Assembly (NCBI GenBank): GCA_963727635.1 | Contig: CAVSHP010000014.1 | Span: 18,176 to 82,175, forward strand | Length of the DNA: 64,000 nucleotides | DNA from: SZUA-36 sp963727635 | GTDB lineage: Bacteria; Pseudomonadota; Gammaproteobacteria; Xanthomonadales; SZUA-36 | Direction of reading: 5' to 3' | In this document: piece by piece, positions 46,237 to 56,242 of the stretch | Layout of the letters: every line of letters starts with the position of its first letter | Position numbering within the stretch: position 1 is the stretch's first letter | Notes under the pieces: generated by a model | Databases searched by the model: none | What the model was told of the DNA's origin: nothing | What the model saw: the letters and a program-made list of their open reading frames with translations, nothing else | Position numbers and translations under genes: made by a program

Positions 46237-48442
46237 ACACATCGAACATGAAACTGTACTTGAGAATGATTTCACGACCCGCAGGTGGCGCACCTACACC
46301 GCTCTCGTCAAAGCCGTTGTACACCAGGTAGAGACCGGTGCTGGCGGTCCGCAGCCAGGAAAACCGCAGGTTGGTCGAGAGGCTGTCGTCCTCACCGTTG
46401 TACTGGACGAGCGCCTGCAACAGGATCTTGGGCGTGAACGAGTAGGAAAGCCGCAGGTGCGCGAGCGTCACCGAAAAATCCCCGCCTTCAACCGGCAGGT
46501 CATAATCGTTATAGTCAACCGAAAGGCTGGAACTGAAGTTGTCGCCGATGCGGTAAACAACGTACGGTGACAGTATCACGCGATCACCGCCAAACTTGCC
46601 GCCGATGGTCGTACTCATACCGAATGACAGCGGTTGTGACTCATCGGTAGTGAAATACAGTGATGCTTCGCTTGCCCGGTAGGTGCCGGGCTCAACCCAG
46701 ACGTCATTGATGATCTCGAAAGCCTCCGTGACGCCATCCCGGAAAATATTGTAACCGGTATGTAATTCATAGCCGTTTTTCCATTCCCAGTGCACGTCCA
46801 GGTGGACGAAGCCGGTTTCTACGAAGCTGTTAAAATCCCAGTAGCGCTTGTAACTGTAGTGCGGACGCACCTCGAGCAGGCCCCACAGGTCCCGCGGCCT
46901 GATACGCAGCAGGCTGTTGAAAGCAAATTTGTGGTACTCGGTACGTGACAGGAAGCCGACTTCAGGGTTGAAGTTGGCCTGCACCTCGGTGTATTCGATC
47001 CCGTGACTCCAGGCCGCCGAGTCATAATTGCCCTTGATCGAATAGGCGTAATCATCGCCGTCGAGTCCAGGCGTATCGCTTTTGGAAAACCAGCCGTTTA
47101 TCTGCGTGTAGTCGCCGATGGCCAGACGCCCGTCGAGACCATAGGTGCGGTTCTTGTCCAGGGGCTCGGGAATGAGGTAGGAGCCGTCGCCATTGCGCTC
47201 GACAAAAATCGCACCAAGCGACGAACGCTTGCCCAGTTCCTGGTTGACACGGGCGACGGTGTAATTGTTAGCGGGCGCAAGACCCTCCACGGCCTCGGAG
47301 GACATGTACAGGAAACCGACATTGGTGTTGTCACCGATCTTGCCGGAGACACGTGCGCCGCCATTGATGGGTATCACGTCACCATCTTCGGTGATACCGA
47401 TTTGACGGCTGAAAAACAGTTGCGCCTCCTCGCTGTTACCGACTGTGAACTGTCCGGCATTTTCAAGAAAAAACGGCCGTTTTTCAGGATAATACAGGTC
47501 GAAACGGTCGAGGTTGACCTGTTCCTCATCGGCTTCGACCTGGGCAAAATCGGTGTTGTAGGTGAGATCGAGCGTCAGGCTCGGTGTTATCGAATACTTG
47601 GCGTCGAAACCAAACTCCGTATCCGTCTCCGTTCCGTCCAGGTCACCGCCACGTGAAGACCGCACCAGGCCGTAAGGCGTGATTTTAAGATTTTTAGTCT
47701 CAGATGGCTCAATGCCCTCGATGGTACCCGCCTCGGAGACGCGGTTCAGGTTGTACTGGCGGGTCAGGGGCGCCCAGTAGACTACCTCGTTATTGCGGCG
47801 AATATTTCGTTGAAAGTTGATACCCCATACCTGGTTTTCAGCATTGCCAAAGCGCAAACCTTTGAACGGAATGCGCATTTCGGCGCTCCAGCCAATTTCA
47901 GATATCTGTGCTTTTACGCTCCAGCTTGCATCCCAGTCGAGGTTAAAGCCCATTGCACCGCTGGACGCTTCCTTGATCACCTGTGCATCGTATTCCATCC
48001 CTACCGGGTTGGTGCCGAAAATATAGCCATTCTGACGGTCCAGCATACCGTCGATAATGACACGAAAACTGTCGCTCTCATCGAGGCTCTTATCGCGTCT
48101 GCCGTCGGTGACGATGATGCCGTCCGGGTCGTCATCGTAAGCCACCAGTCCAATGTACAGGGCATCATCCAGGTAACCGATGTAAACCTCGGTTTTCTGT
48201 GTGGCAGCCTCACCCTCGTTCGGCTGGACCTGCCAGAAACCCGTGGCCGGTGTAACGCCCTGCCAGGCGGGGTCACCGAGCACATCACCGTCCAACACCG
48301 GCGCGACGATCATGGCAGTCGCCTGCATCACGGGACGGGGGGTTGAAAGGTCAGCGGAATATACGTTGAATGTAGTGCAGATTGTGATGATAAAAATCAC
48401 TATCCAATGCCGCCAGAGTTTAAAATGTCCCTTTACCGGCAC
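46229..48442 (-). CDS. CBM9/DUF5916-type outer-membrane protein
   Basis: A 737-residue exported protein. After a signal peptide (about 1-29) the N-terminal carbohydrate-binding family 9-like domain shows APVLDGDVLGDPAWQGV and EVYIGYLDDALYIGLVAYD. The long remainder (DUF5916 type) is beta-rich: YYPEKRPFFLENAGQFTVG, then strands with alternating aromatic residues and a C-terminal LKYSFMFDVFK end with terminal Phe region as in barrel proteins. Function is unknown; outer-membrane location is inferred. It converges on alkB with an 8-bp overlap. Confidence 0.8.
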   Translation of the reverse strand: MPVKGHFKLWRHWIVIFIITICTTFNVYSADLSTPRPVMQATAMIVAPVLDGDVLGDPAWQGVTPATGFWQVQPNEGEAATQKTEVYIGYLDDALYIGLVAYDDDPDGIIVTDGRRDKSLDESDSFRVIIDGMLDRQNGYIFGTNPVGMEYDAQVIKEASSGAMGFNLDWDASWSVKAQISEIGWSAEMRIPFKGLRFGNAENQVWGINFQRNIRRNNEVVYWAPLTRQYNLNRVSEAGTIEGIEPSETKNLKITPYGLVRSSRGGDLDGTETDTEFGFDAKYSITPSLTLDLTYNTDFAQVEADEEQVNLDRFDLYYPEKRPFFLENAGQFTVGNSEEAQLFFSRQIGITEDGDVIPINGGARVSGKIGDNTNVGFLYMSSEAVEGLAPANNYTVARVNQELGKRSSLGAIFVERNGDGSYLIPEPLDKNRTYGLDGRLAIGDYTQINGWFSKSDTPGLDGDDYAYSIKGNYDSAAWSHGIEYTEVQANFNPEVGFLSRTEYHKFAFNSLLRIRPRDLWGLLEVRPHYSYKRYWDFNSFVETGFVHLDVHWEWKNGYELHTGYNIFRDGVTEAFEIINDVWVEPGTYRASEASLYFTTDESQPLSFGMSTTIGGKFGGDRVILSPYVVYRIGDNFSSSLSVDYNDYDLPVEGGDFSVTLAHLRLSYSFTPKILLQALVQYNGEDDSLSTNLRFSWLRTASTGLYLVYNGFDESGVGAPPAGREIILKYSFMFDVFK

Positions 48443-48691
48443 TTGCCTGATCCCTGCAATTAATCTGGTGTGAATCGACGGGTTCAGCCTGCATCAGTGG
48501 CTTGTAACCGACGGCTAAAAACATGCTTTATTAATGCACTTGAGAGAGTTAATTCCCAGTTGTAATTATCTCATGATTTGTACACTCATTGGTATATTAG
48601 AGATATATAATGAACGAATATTTCGGGTTATCTTCTAAAAAGATTCGAGGTATTTACATATGCTGATTCAGTTTTTTCGGAGACCAACAAA

Positions 48692-49423
48692 ATGACCGAC
48701 CTTGCCACCAGACCTTACAAAGCATGGGACCTGCCCACGCGGCTGTTTCACTGGATTAATTTTCTGTCTGTCATGATCATGTCCTTCCTGGGCCTGGTCA
48801 TGCTGAACAAGGGCTTGATCGGTATCAGCGGAACGGAGGCCAGTGTTGGCCTGAAAACGCTGCACGTGCTGGTTGGTTACGTATTCGTGACGAACCTGAT
48901 CGTGCGCATCGTCTGGGGCTTCATTGGCAGCCGGCGTGCGCGCTGGGGAAGCCTGTTGCCGGGTAAAAACTTCAGGCAGCAGTTGCGGGATTACGCCGCC
49001 TCGATCAAATCCGGCCTGCCACAGACCTTTGTCGGCCACAACCCGAAAGGACGTCTCTCGGTCATGCTGCTCATGCTGCTGCTCACCGTCATCGCAGTGA
49101 CCGGACTGGTGCGCGCCGGAACCGATATTTACTACCCGCCGCTGGGTCATATATTCGCCAGCCAAGTGGCCGCCGAAGGGGTGCCGGCCGCAGATATCAA
49201 GCCATATGACAAGACCGGCACGGATGCCGCTAAAATGGCCGAACTGCAGGCATTCAAGGAACCGTTCGGCGACATACACGTGTATACCGTGTACATCCTG
49301 TGGCTCATGATAATCGTTCACCTGGTAGCGGTGATACGCGCCGATAGCGGTGGCGAGGGAACCCTGATCTCTGCCATGTTCAGCGGCAAAAAGCACCTGC
49401 CACGCGAGCCCGTGGACCTCTGA
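48692..49423 (+). CDS. Cytochrome b561-type membrane subunit
   Basis: A 243-residue cytochrome b with four or so helices and the family start PYKAWDLPTRLFHWINFLSV. Heme-ligand histidines appear in LFHW, KTLHVLVGY and in the last helices DIHVYTV and IVHLVAV. The domain is that of hydrogenase and thiosulfate-reductase cytochromes b, which pass electrons to or from quinone. No partner redox gene is adjacent, so the electron partner is unknown. Confidence 0.8.
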   Translation: MTDLATRPYKAWDLPTRLFHWINFLSVMIMSFLGLVMLNKGLIGISGTEASVGLKTLHVLVGYVFVTNLIVRIVWGFIGSRRARWGSLLPGKNFRQQLRDYAASIKSGLPQTFVGHNPKGRLSVMLLMLLLTVIAVTGLVRAGTDIYYPPLGHIFASQVAAEGVPAADIKPYDKTGTDAAKMAELQAFKEPFGDIHVYTVYILWLMIIVHLVAVIRADSGGEGTLISAMFSGKKHLPREPVDL

Positions 49424-49436
49424 CTGTAAAACCACG

Positions 49437-49460
49437 CCCGGCAGCAGATTTACTGCCGGG
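49437..49460 (+). terminator. Hairpin terminator after the cytochrome b gene
   Basis: The stem CCCGGCAG/CTGCCGGG with an 8-nt loop extends outward with CAC/GTG. It is 14 bp after the stop. There is no T-run, so efficiency is uncertain. Confidence 0.5.
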
Positions 49461-49546
49461 TGTGTGTCAGGGCGGGTTGTCTGACCCTTGTTCCGCCCGG
49501 CATATGCCCTTACTATCCGCGCCTGTATCACTAATGGGTTGTACCT

Positions 49547-52432
49547 GTGTCTGTTCCTGCTTTCAAACCCGGCCAACGCTGGGTCAGTAACACCGAATCT
49601 GAATTGGGTCTTGGCATCGTCGCGGGGGTTGCACACCGCCGTGTCGAAATGAGCTTTCCCGCCGCCGCTGAAACCCGTGTTTACGCCATCGATAACGCCC
49701 CCTTGAGCCGTGTGAGTTATGCAGTCGGCCAACAGATCAGCACCCTCGAAGGTCGCCAGGTGCATATCACCGAGATCGCCGAGAACAACGGTTGCCTGAT
49801 CTATCTCGGTACAGATGAAAACGGCGAGGTCATGGTCGTACCGGAACTGGAACTGGACAGCTTTGTCCAGTTCAGCAAGCCCCAGGACCGTCTGTTCGCC
49901 GGCCAGATCGACAAGAATCGCGCATTCCAGTTGCGTCTGGAAACGCTGCGTCATTTCCGCCAGTTACAGCAGAACCCGGTGGCGGGTCTGCTCGGCGCAC
50001 GTATCCAGCTGTTGCCACACCAGTTGTACATCGCCAATGAAATCTCCGGTCGTCATGCACCCAGGGTGCTGCTGGCCGATGAGGTCGGTCTCGGCAAGAC
50101 CATTGAAGCCGGCCTGATCATACACCAGCAACTCATCACCGGGCGGGCCAAACGCGTGCTCATCGCGGTGCCCGACAGCCTGGTGCACCAGTGGCTGGTG
50201 GAGATGCTGCGGCGCTTCAACCTGTTTTTTACCATCCTTGATGAGGAACGTTGCCAGGCGCTGGTCGAGTCCGGCGGCGAAAACCCCTTCGACAGCGCAC
50301 AACTGGTACTTTGCAGCCTGTCCCTGCTGAGTGAACAGCCAGCGCGTCTGCAGCAGGCCGCCGACGCGGGCTGGGACCTGCTGGTGGTCGATGAGGCGCA
50401 TCACCTGGAGTGGAACGAACAGCACGCCAGTCCGGCCTACCTCGCCATCGAAACCCTGTCGCAGCGGACCATGGGCCTGTTGTTACTGACCGCGACCCCC
50501 GAGCAACTGGGTATCGAAGGCCATTTCGCACGTCTGCGTCTGCTTGATCCGGCGCGCTATTACAGCATCGAGCGCTTCCTCGAAGAAGAGGCGCGTTATC
50601 AACCGGTCAACGAGCTGGTGCAACGCTTGCTGGCCGAGGACGGCGCGCAAAACTTTAGCTCCAAAGCCGTGCAGAAACAGCTTACGGACTTCCTCGGTAA
50701 AAAAGCACTTGCGGCCCTCAACAGCGAGCTCGGTGACAGCGCCGCCGATCCGCGCGAGGTCATCAATCGCCTGATACGTGAACTGCTGGACCGGCATGGC
50801 ACAGGCAGGGTGCTGTTCCGCAACACGCGCGCCTCGGTCGAGGGCTTTCCGCAACGCCAGTTACATACATACGGGCTCAGCACACCTCCGGCGGCACCGT
50901 CCGCAACAGAACCGGCACCCGGCGATGTGCAAGCGCTCGAAGCACAACTTAAACCCGAGTTGCTACTCGGCGAACAATGGTTACAGACGGACCCCAGGGT
51001 TGAATGGCTGGTGGGATTCCTGCAACAGCAGCGTGGCGAAAAGATCCTGGTGATCTGCGCCCGGGCCGAAACGGCGCTGCAACTGGAGGACTATCTCAAC
51101 CTCAAGCAGGGTGTCAACTCGGCGGTATTCCACGAAGGTCTGAGCCTGGTGGCAAGAGACCGCGCGGCGGCTTATTTTGCCGACGAGGAACAGGGTGCAC
51201 AGGTGCTGGTGTGCTCCGAGATCGGCAGCGAGGGACGTAACTTCCAGTTTTCCAGCCAACTGGTCCTGTTCGACCTGCCACTGAACCCCGACCTGCTGGA
51301 ACAACGCATCGGGCGTCTCGACCGGATCGGCCAACGTCAGCGGGTGCTGGTGCATGTACCGTATTACCACGACAGCGCACAACAGGTATTGCTGCGCTGG
51401 TACCACGAGGGCATCAACGCCTTTGAGTCGACCTGCGCCATCGGCCAGACCGTCTTCCACGAGTTTGAAAACGAATTGAAAAATTGCCTGCTGCAGCCCG
51501 CCGACAGCGCCAAGGCAGATGACCTGATCCAGCAGACCCGCAAGCGCTCAGAAGCCCTGGTGGAGCAATTGCAGAAGGGCCGGGACCGTCTGCTGGAACT
51601 GAACTCCTGCGACACTGAACGGGCGGAAAAAATCATCGAGGACATGCACGCATACGAACAACGACGCGAGCTATCCAACTACATGGAAAAGGTCTTTGAC
51701 CAGTTCGGTGTCGAACAGGAGCACCACAGCGCCAACAGTGTCGTGTTACGCCCGGGCGAACACATGACCGGAGACAACTTTCCGGGTCTGCCGGAGGACG
51801 GGCTGACGGCGACCTACCAGCGCGAACTGGCACTGTCACGCGAGGATTTTCACTACCTGACCTGGGAACACCCGATGGTCACCGGCGTCATGGACATGAT
51901 CCTCAGCGGCGAATACGGCAACACCACCTTCTGCAGCATGAAACTGGCGCCCTACAAGGCAGGCACGCTATTGCTCGAAGCCATTTTCAGCGCCACCTGC
52001 CCGGCGCCGCCCGCCCTGCAACTGCAACGCTATCTGCCATCGCCAAGCATACGCGTGGTCATCGACAGCAAGGGTAATGACCTCAGCGGCTTACTCGCGG
52101 AAAAACACTTCGACAAACTGGGCCAGCGCGTCAGGATGCTGACCGCACAGGACTTTATACGGCATACACGGAGCAAAATCATCAGCATGATCGAGCAGGC
52201 GGAAGAACTCGCGGAAAATCAGAAACCATCGATTGTCGAGGCGGCCAGGACCGGTATGCAATCGATGCAACAGACCGAGTTAAAACGTCTGCGCGCGCTG
52301 GCGGAAGTCAACCCGAATATTCGCCAGGAGGAAATCGAGCACCTGGTGGAAGAAACCGCCCAACTGGACCACTACCTCGACAGCACGCATCTGAAGCTGG
52401 AAGCCGTGCGGGTGGCGGTCATCACCGAATAG
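49547..52432 (+). CDS. rapA: RNA polymerase-associated ATPase RapA
   Basis: A 961-residue Swi2/Snf2 ATPase that recycles RNA polymerase; E. coli RapA is 968. The Tudor-like N-terminus starts FKPGQRWVSNTESELGLGIV, followed by ADEVGLGKTIEAG (Walker A, about 178), VVDEAHHLEW (about 282), LLTATPEQLG, VLFRNTRASVEGFP, and helicase motif VI QRIGRLDRIGQRQ. The C-terminal region continues to ALAEVNPNIRQEEI. The start is GTG at 49547. Complete and undisturbed. Confidence 0.94.
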   Translation: MSVPAFKPGQRWVSNTESELGLGIVAGVAHRRVEMSFPAAAETRVYAIDNAPLSRVSYAVGQQISTLEGRQVHITEIAENNGCLIYLGTDENGEVMVVPELELDSFVQFSKPQDRLFAGQIDKNRAFQLRLETLRHFRQLQQNPVAGLLGARIQLLPHQLYIANEISGRHAPRVLLADEVGLGKTIEAGLIIHQQLITGRAKRVLIAVPDSLVHQWLVEMLRRFNLFFTILDEERCQALVESGGENPFDSAQLVLCSLSLLSEQPARLQQAADAGWDLLVVDEAHHLEWNEQHASPAYLAIETLSQRTMGLLLLTATPEQLGIEGHFARLRLLDPARYYSIERFLEEEARYQPVNELVQRLLAEDGAQNFSSKAVQKQLTDFLGKKALAALNSELGDSAADPREVINRLIRELLDRHGTGRVLFRNTRASVEGFPQRQLHTYGLSTPPAAPSATEPAPGDVQALEAQLKPELLLGEQWLQTDPRVEWLVGFLQQQRGEKILVICARAETALQLEDYLNLKQGVNSAVFHEGLSLVARDRAAAYFADEEQGAQVLVCSEIGSEGRNFQFSSQLVLFDLPLNPDLLEQRIGRLDRIGQRQRVLVHVPYYHDSAQQVLLRWYHEGINAFESTCAIGQTVFHEFENELKNCLLQPADSAKADDLIQQTRKRSEALVEQLQKGRDRLLELNSCDTERAEKIIEDMHAYEQRRELSNYMEKVFDQFGVEQEHHSANSVVLRPGEHMTGDNFPGLPEDGLTATYQRELALSREDFHYLTWEHPMVTGVMDMILSGEYGNTTFCSMKLAPYKAGTLLLEAIFSATCPAPPALQLQRYLPSPSIRVVIDSKGNDLSGLLAEKHFDKLGQRVRMLTAQDFIRHTRSKIISMIEQAEELAENQKPSIVEAARTGMQSMQQTELKRLRALAEVNPNIRQEEIEHLVEETAQLDHYLDSTHLKLEAVRVAVITE

Positions 52433-52456
52433 AAACAAGCGACCAAACGGACCGGT

Positions 52457-52999
52457 TCAGGTCCACAATTCATGCACGAACGGGATCAACGCCAGGATCA
52501 GCGTTTGCGTGTAGATGCTCTCGCGTGTCATCAGGCCACCGGTGAGCAGACCGTAAGCGCCACCGGCCTGCTTGCTGTTGAGGGTTGAAAACACCCGGTC
52601 GTTGGCCTCACCCAGTTCCAGGCCTTCCGCGACCAGCGTCTGGACCAATGGTGGCAGCGGCAGCGTGGCACTGCGGGTTTCACTGATACGCTGATCAGAA
52701 CCGGCCACCACCATCCATGCAAAGGCCATCAGGCTGCCGTCGAAATAATCCAGACCGCCTTCCAGACCCACCCAGAAATCGGCCCCGGCCATTTTCAGCC
52801 TGGCGGCAGCGACACGATTCCTGGCGCCCTGCCGGGTCTCATCGTCCGACATGGGCTGATCCGCGACAGCCGATTCCACCTGGACCGGCACGAGCTGTAT
52901 TTCATGTGCCGGAAACTGGCTCAAAAACGCCTGCCGGACCGCTTCGATCTTGACCGGGTTGAATGAGGTGACCACGACCTTCAACGTCTTTTCAGGCAT
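52457..52999 (-). CDS. yjjX: Inosine/xanthosine triphosphatase (YjjX type)
   Basis: A 180-residue DUF84 protein that removes non-canonical ITP and XTP from nucleotide pools. Landmarks are VVVTSFNPVKIEAVRQAF, DETRQGARNRV, WVGLEGGLDYFDGSLMAFAWM and TLNSKQAGGAYGLLTGGLMTRESIYTQTLI. The ATG at 52999 was chosen because residues before it in frame do not match the family. Confidence 0.88.
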   Translation of the reverse strand: MPEKTLKVVVTSFNPVKIEAVRQAFLSQFPAHEIQLVPVQVESAVADQPMSDDETRQGARNRVAAARLKMAGADFWVGLEGGLDYFDGSLMAFAWMVVAGSDQRISETRSATLPLPPLVQTLVAEGLELGEANDRVFSTLNSKQAGGAYGLLTGGLMTRESIYTQTLILALIPFVHELWT

Positions 53000-53048
53000 T
53001 GCCAGATTTCCCCACCCGAGCCGTGCTTGCACTTTCTATGTGAAATTC

Positions 53049-54746
53049 TTACAGCCCGGTTCTGTACTGGCCCTTCAAAGCGTACACGTGCCGTTGCCAG
53101 ATGTTGTCAAAACGTACCTGGTCGGCGACCGGCGCCCTGATGATCTCGAGCGCCAGGCTCTTCTGTTTTTCCGTGCTGCCGGGCTTACTGTAAATATTCA
53201 GTGCGAAGCCAGACATGTCACGCACCATGAAGTCGAATATCTGTTCGAGCAGGTCCTCCTCCACCTCGAAATACGGCGCATTTTCAAGGATCAGCTGACC
53301 ATAGGCGATCAGGCAAAAACACTCCCCCAGTGCCAGCATGTAGTCGATATCCCTGACCTGGGCGCTATCCGGAGCGGCTTTGAGCAGCAAACAGCGGAAC
53401 GCAGCGATCTGCTGCTTGAAGCGTTCGACGTTGGGCGTTTCCACTTTTTCATAGGCGAGCGCGTAGTCGTGAAACTGGATTTTCCCCAGCCCATGGGTTG
53501 GCCCCTGGTCAAACAGGAAGGTATCGTCAGCGGTGCCGACACACTTGCCGATCTCCGGGTACTCCGCTGACTCGAACAGGAAGTTTTTCATGAACTTGAC
53601 GATCAGCGCCATGTTGACGTGGGTGGTGCCCTCCAGCTTTGGCAACATGCCGGCCTCGTGATTGGCGATCTCGAAAAACGGTTCCTTCTCGAAGCCCTTG
53701 GCCGCGATGATCTCGTGTAATTGACGCACCACCTGTTCACCCTGGCTGGTGACCTTCATCTTCACCATCGGGTTGTAGAGCAGGTAGCGCCGGTCATCAG
53801 CTGGATGCGGAGCGCATGTAATCGATGGCGCGGTCGGCGAACAGACGCATGGCGGCCAGGCGGCAGAAGGAATCGACGAACATTTGCCGCACGTGCGGGA
53901 AATCGGTCACGTAGCCGCCATAAAGCTTGCGCCCGGCGGCGTGGTCAAGCGCCTCGTAGAACGCGTGTGTTGCCAGACCCAGTGAACCAAAGCCCAGGTT
54001 GAACTTGCAAACATTGATCGTGTTGAGCATGTTGTCCCAGGCCTTCGGGCCGGTTTCCATGATCTCTGCAGTCGTGACCGGGTAGTCGTGCAGGGCAATT
54101 TCCGCCACGTAGTTCGGTTCATTGACGGTGTTCTGCACACACTCGTAGGCCGCGTGACCGCTGTCGGTGGCGAAGAAAACGAACTCGCCGCTGTCGGCCA
54201 TCTTGCCGAACATCGAGGTGATCGCGGCTTCGTTGCCATTGCCGATATAGTATTTACGCCCGTTGGCAAGGAAAGCGCCGTCACCCGCCGGCGCCAGGCT
54301 CATCTCCGATGCGTAGATATCGGCGCCATGTTCTTTTTCCGACAGGCCGAATGCAAACACCCTGCCCTCCTTTAGCAAGGCTGCAGTCTTGTGCTTGAGG
54401 CCCTCGTTACTGCCCGTGAAGACCGGCACCAGCCCCAGCATGGATACCTGGAAGGTGTACCAGTAGGTGATCCCGTAGAACCCGGTGATTTCGGCAAAAA
54501 CCGTGTTGCGCCAGGTGTCCCAACAGGCATCCTCATCACCGTACCCGGCAGGCGTCATCAGCGTCGCCAGCACCTGGTTGTCCTTCATGAAATCGACGAA
54601 ATCGTGATTCCAGACCTTGCTGTGCCAGTCGGATTTGATCTTTTCCATCCCATGTCCTCGAAAAAATCGATAACCTTCTGCATCAATTCCCGCGTTTTCG
54701 GGTCGGCGTAATGACGGTCGTTTTTTAAGGGGTTGAAGAGCAACAT
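53049..54746 (-). pseudogene. Acyl-CoA dehydrogenase, frameshifted
   Basis: One protein in three frames. It starts at 54746 (MLLFNPLKNDRHYADPKTRELMQKVI); the frame shifts at about 54650 into MEKIKSDWHSKVWNHD, GLSEKEHGADIYA, GRKYYIGNGNEAAITSMF; a second shift at about 53795 leads into RRYLLYNPMVKMKVTS and runs to 53049. In the family the middle holds the acyl-CoA and flavin site (KFNLGFGSLG). The size, about 565 residues, fits a long acyl-CoA dehydrogenase that oxidises fatty acyl-CoA in beta-oxidation. Both breaks are single-base and the conserved sequence is intact. Downstream of yjjX on the same strand in reverse order. Confidence 0.75.
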
Positions 54747-55135
54747 GACAGGTACTCCGATGTGAGATATGAATACGAGTGTAAGCAGCGCGGAAGCAGA
54801 ATAACAGCACTTTTCGATGTAAAAACGAACGCCGGTTTCAGACCGGCCGGACTGTCAAAACCCGGGCCTAAAGAAGGACACCACAGCCGCCCTCCAGGCA
54901 CACGGATTCAGAGCTTTTGGGGCGTCGGAACACGCAGCAGTGAGCAAAACACGAAACTCGGGCTACAATCAGGTAAGTGCGGGGACTTGACCCCAATATT
55001 TCACCAAAGCGGACTGAACCGTGGAAATTCCGTCTCACAAACAGATTGATACAAGGGTATTTGTTGATAATCTAAAGTTAAACCTTGTCCTATCCGGATT
55101 TATTCCGGATCCTTGATGAATTATTGGGGTTAAAC
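54747..55135. other. Gene-free stretch upstream of rsgA
   Basis: I see no gene. A 7-bp hairpin ATCCGGA/TCCGGAT (55092-55110) lies 26 bp before the rsgA start and could affect translation or act as a small terminator. AT-rich sequence near 55060 might hold a promoter, but no convincing pair was found. Confidence 0.45.
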
Positions 55136-56185
55136 ATGACTTCAGCTTCAAAACTACCCGGATTGGGTCTGGATTTCTTCTTCCAACGGCAACTGCTGCC
55201 AGAGGATTCAAGTTCACTTGCGCCCGTGCGGATCATGAATGTGCACAGGTCGGGTCTGCAGATTGCGGGTGATGACATCGACCGGCACGTCGAACTCAGC
55301 GGCAACGATTACGCTCTGAACCTGACCGTCGGCGACTGGGCATTGTTTGACACGGCCACGCAACGCCTGGTGCGCCGCCTCGAGCGCAAAAGCCTGTTCA
55401 AGCGCCGAGCACCCGGCGCGGACCGGCGTGAGCAGTTGATCGCCGCCAATGTCGATACCCTGTTCATCGTCTCCTCCTGCAATATGGACTTCAACGAGGC
55501 GCGGCTTGAGCGCTACCTAGCCCTGGCGCGTGAAGCGCAGGTCATGGGCGTTATCGTATTGACCAAGGCCGATCTCGTCGAAGATGCCCGGGACTATGTG
55601 CAAAGGGCAGCGAGGCTCGCGAGCGGCGTCCAGGTCGAAGCGGTGAATGCACTGCAGGGCGAATCACTCGACTGCCTCGATGCATGGCTGCAAAACGGAC
55701 AAACCATCGCCCTGCTCGGCTCCTCCGGCGTTGGCAAATCAACCCTCACGAATACGCTGCTGGGTGCCGAGGAAATTTCCACGCAGGCCATACGCGAAGA
55801 CGACGCCAGGGGCAGGCACACAACCACCTCGCGTTCGATGCACCGCCTGCCCGGTGGCGCATGGCTACTGGACACACCCGGCATGCGTGAACTGCAACTG
55901 ACCGATGTTAAAGCCGGGCTAGAGGATGTCTTTGCAGAGATTTCGGCCCTCGCAGATACCTGCCGGTTTTCAGACTGTAGCCACGCAGACGAACCCGGTT
56001 GTCGCGTGAAAGCCGCTATCGATGCCGGTGTAATTGAACAGGATCGCCTGGACCGCTGGCGTAAACTGGTCCGCGAGGAAGCCTTCAACAGCACCAGCAT
56101 CGCCGAGCGCAGGGCGCGCGACAAGGCATTTGGCCGCATGCTAAAAAACGTCATCAGCGACAAGAAATCTCGACGTGGCGGATAG
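55136..56185 (+). CDS. rsgA: Ribosome small-subunit GTPase RsgA
   Basis: A 349-residue GTPase that matures the 30S subunit. The GTPase motifs occur in the circularly permuted order: LTKADL (G4) precedes GSSGVGKSTL (G1) and DTPGMRE (G3). The N-terminal OB-fold is followed by the GTPase domain and a C-terminal zinc-finger region with CRFSDCSHADEPGC. The ATG at 55136 (MTSASKLPGLGLDFF) fits the family. Complete. Confidence 0.93.
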   Translation: MTSASKLPGLGLDFFFQRQLLPEDSSSLAPVRIMNVHRSGLQIAGDDIDRHVELSGNDYALNLTVGDWALFDTATQRLVRRLERKSLFKRRAPGADRREQLIAANVDTLFIVSSCNMDFNEARLERYLALAREAQVMGVIVLTKADLVEDARDYVQRAARLASGVQVEAVNALQGESLDCLDAWLQNGQTIALLGSSGVGKSTLTNTLLGAEEISTQAIREDDARGRHTTTSRSMHRLPGGAWLLDTPGMRELQLTDVKAGLEDVFAEISALADTCRFSDCSHADEPGCRVKAAIDAGVIEQDRLDRWRKLVREEAFNSTSIAERRARDKAFGRMLKNVISDKKSRRGG

Positions 56186-56242
56186 ACTGAATTGTTTCAA
56201 ACCCAGCTGTTGGTTTAAGGTATCCTGACACGGCCAAATGCA

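Noticed and set aside
48578..48611. TTGTAC and TATAAT upstream of the cytochrome b gene
   Set aside because: The spacer is 22 bp, too long for a normal sigma-70 promoter.
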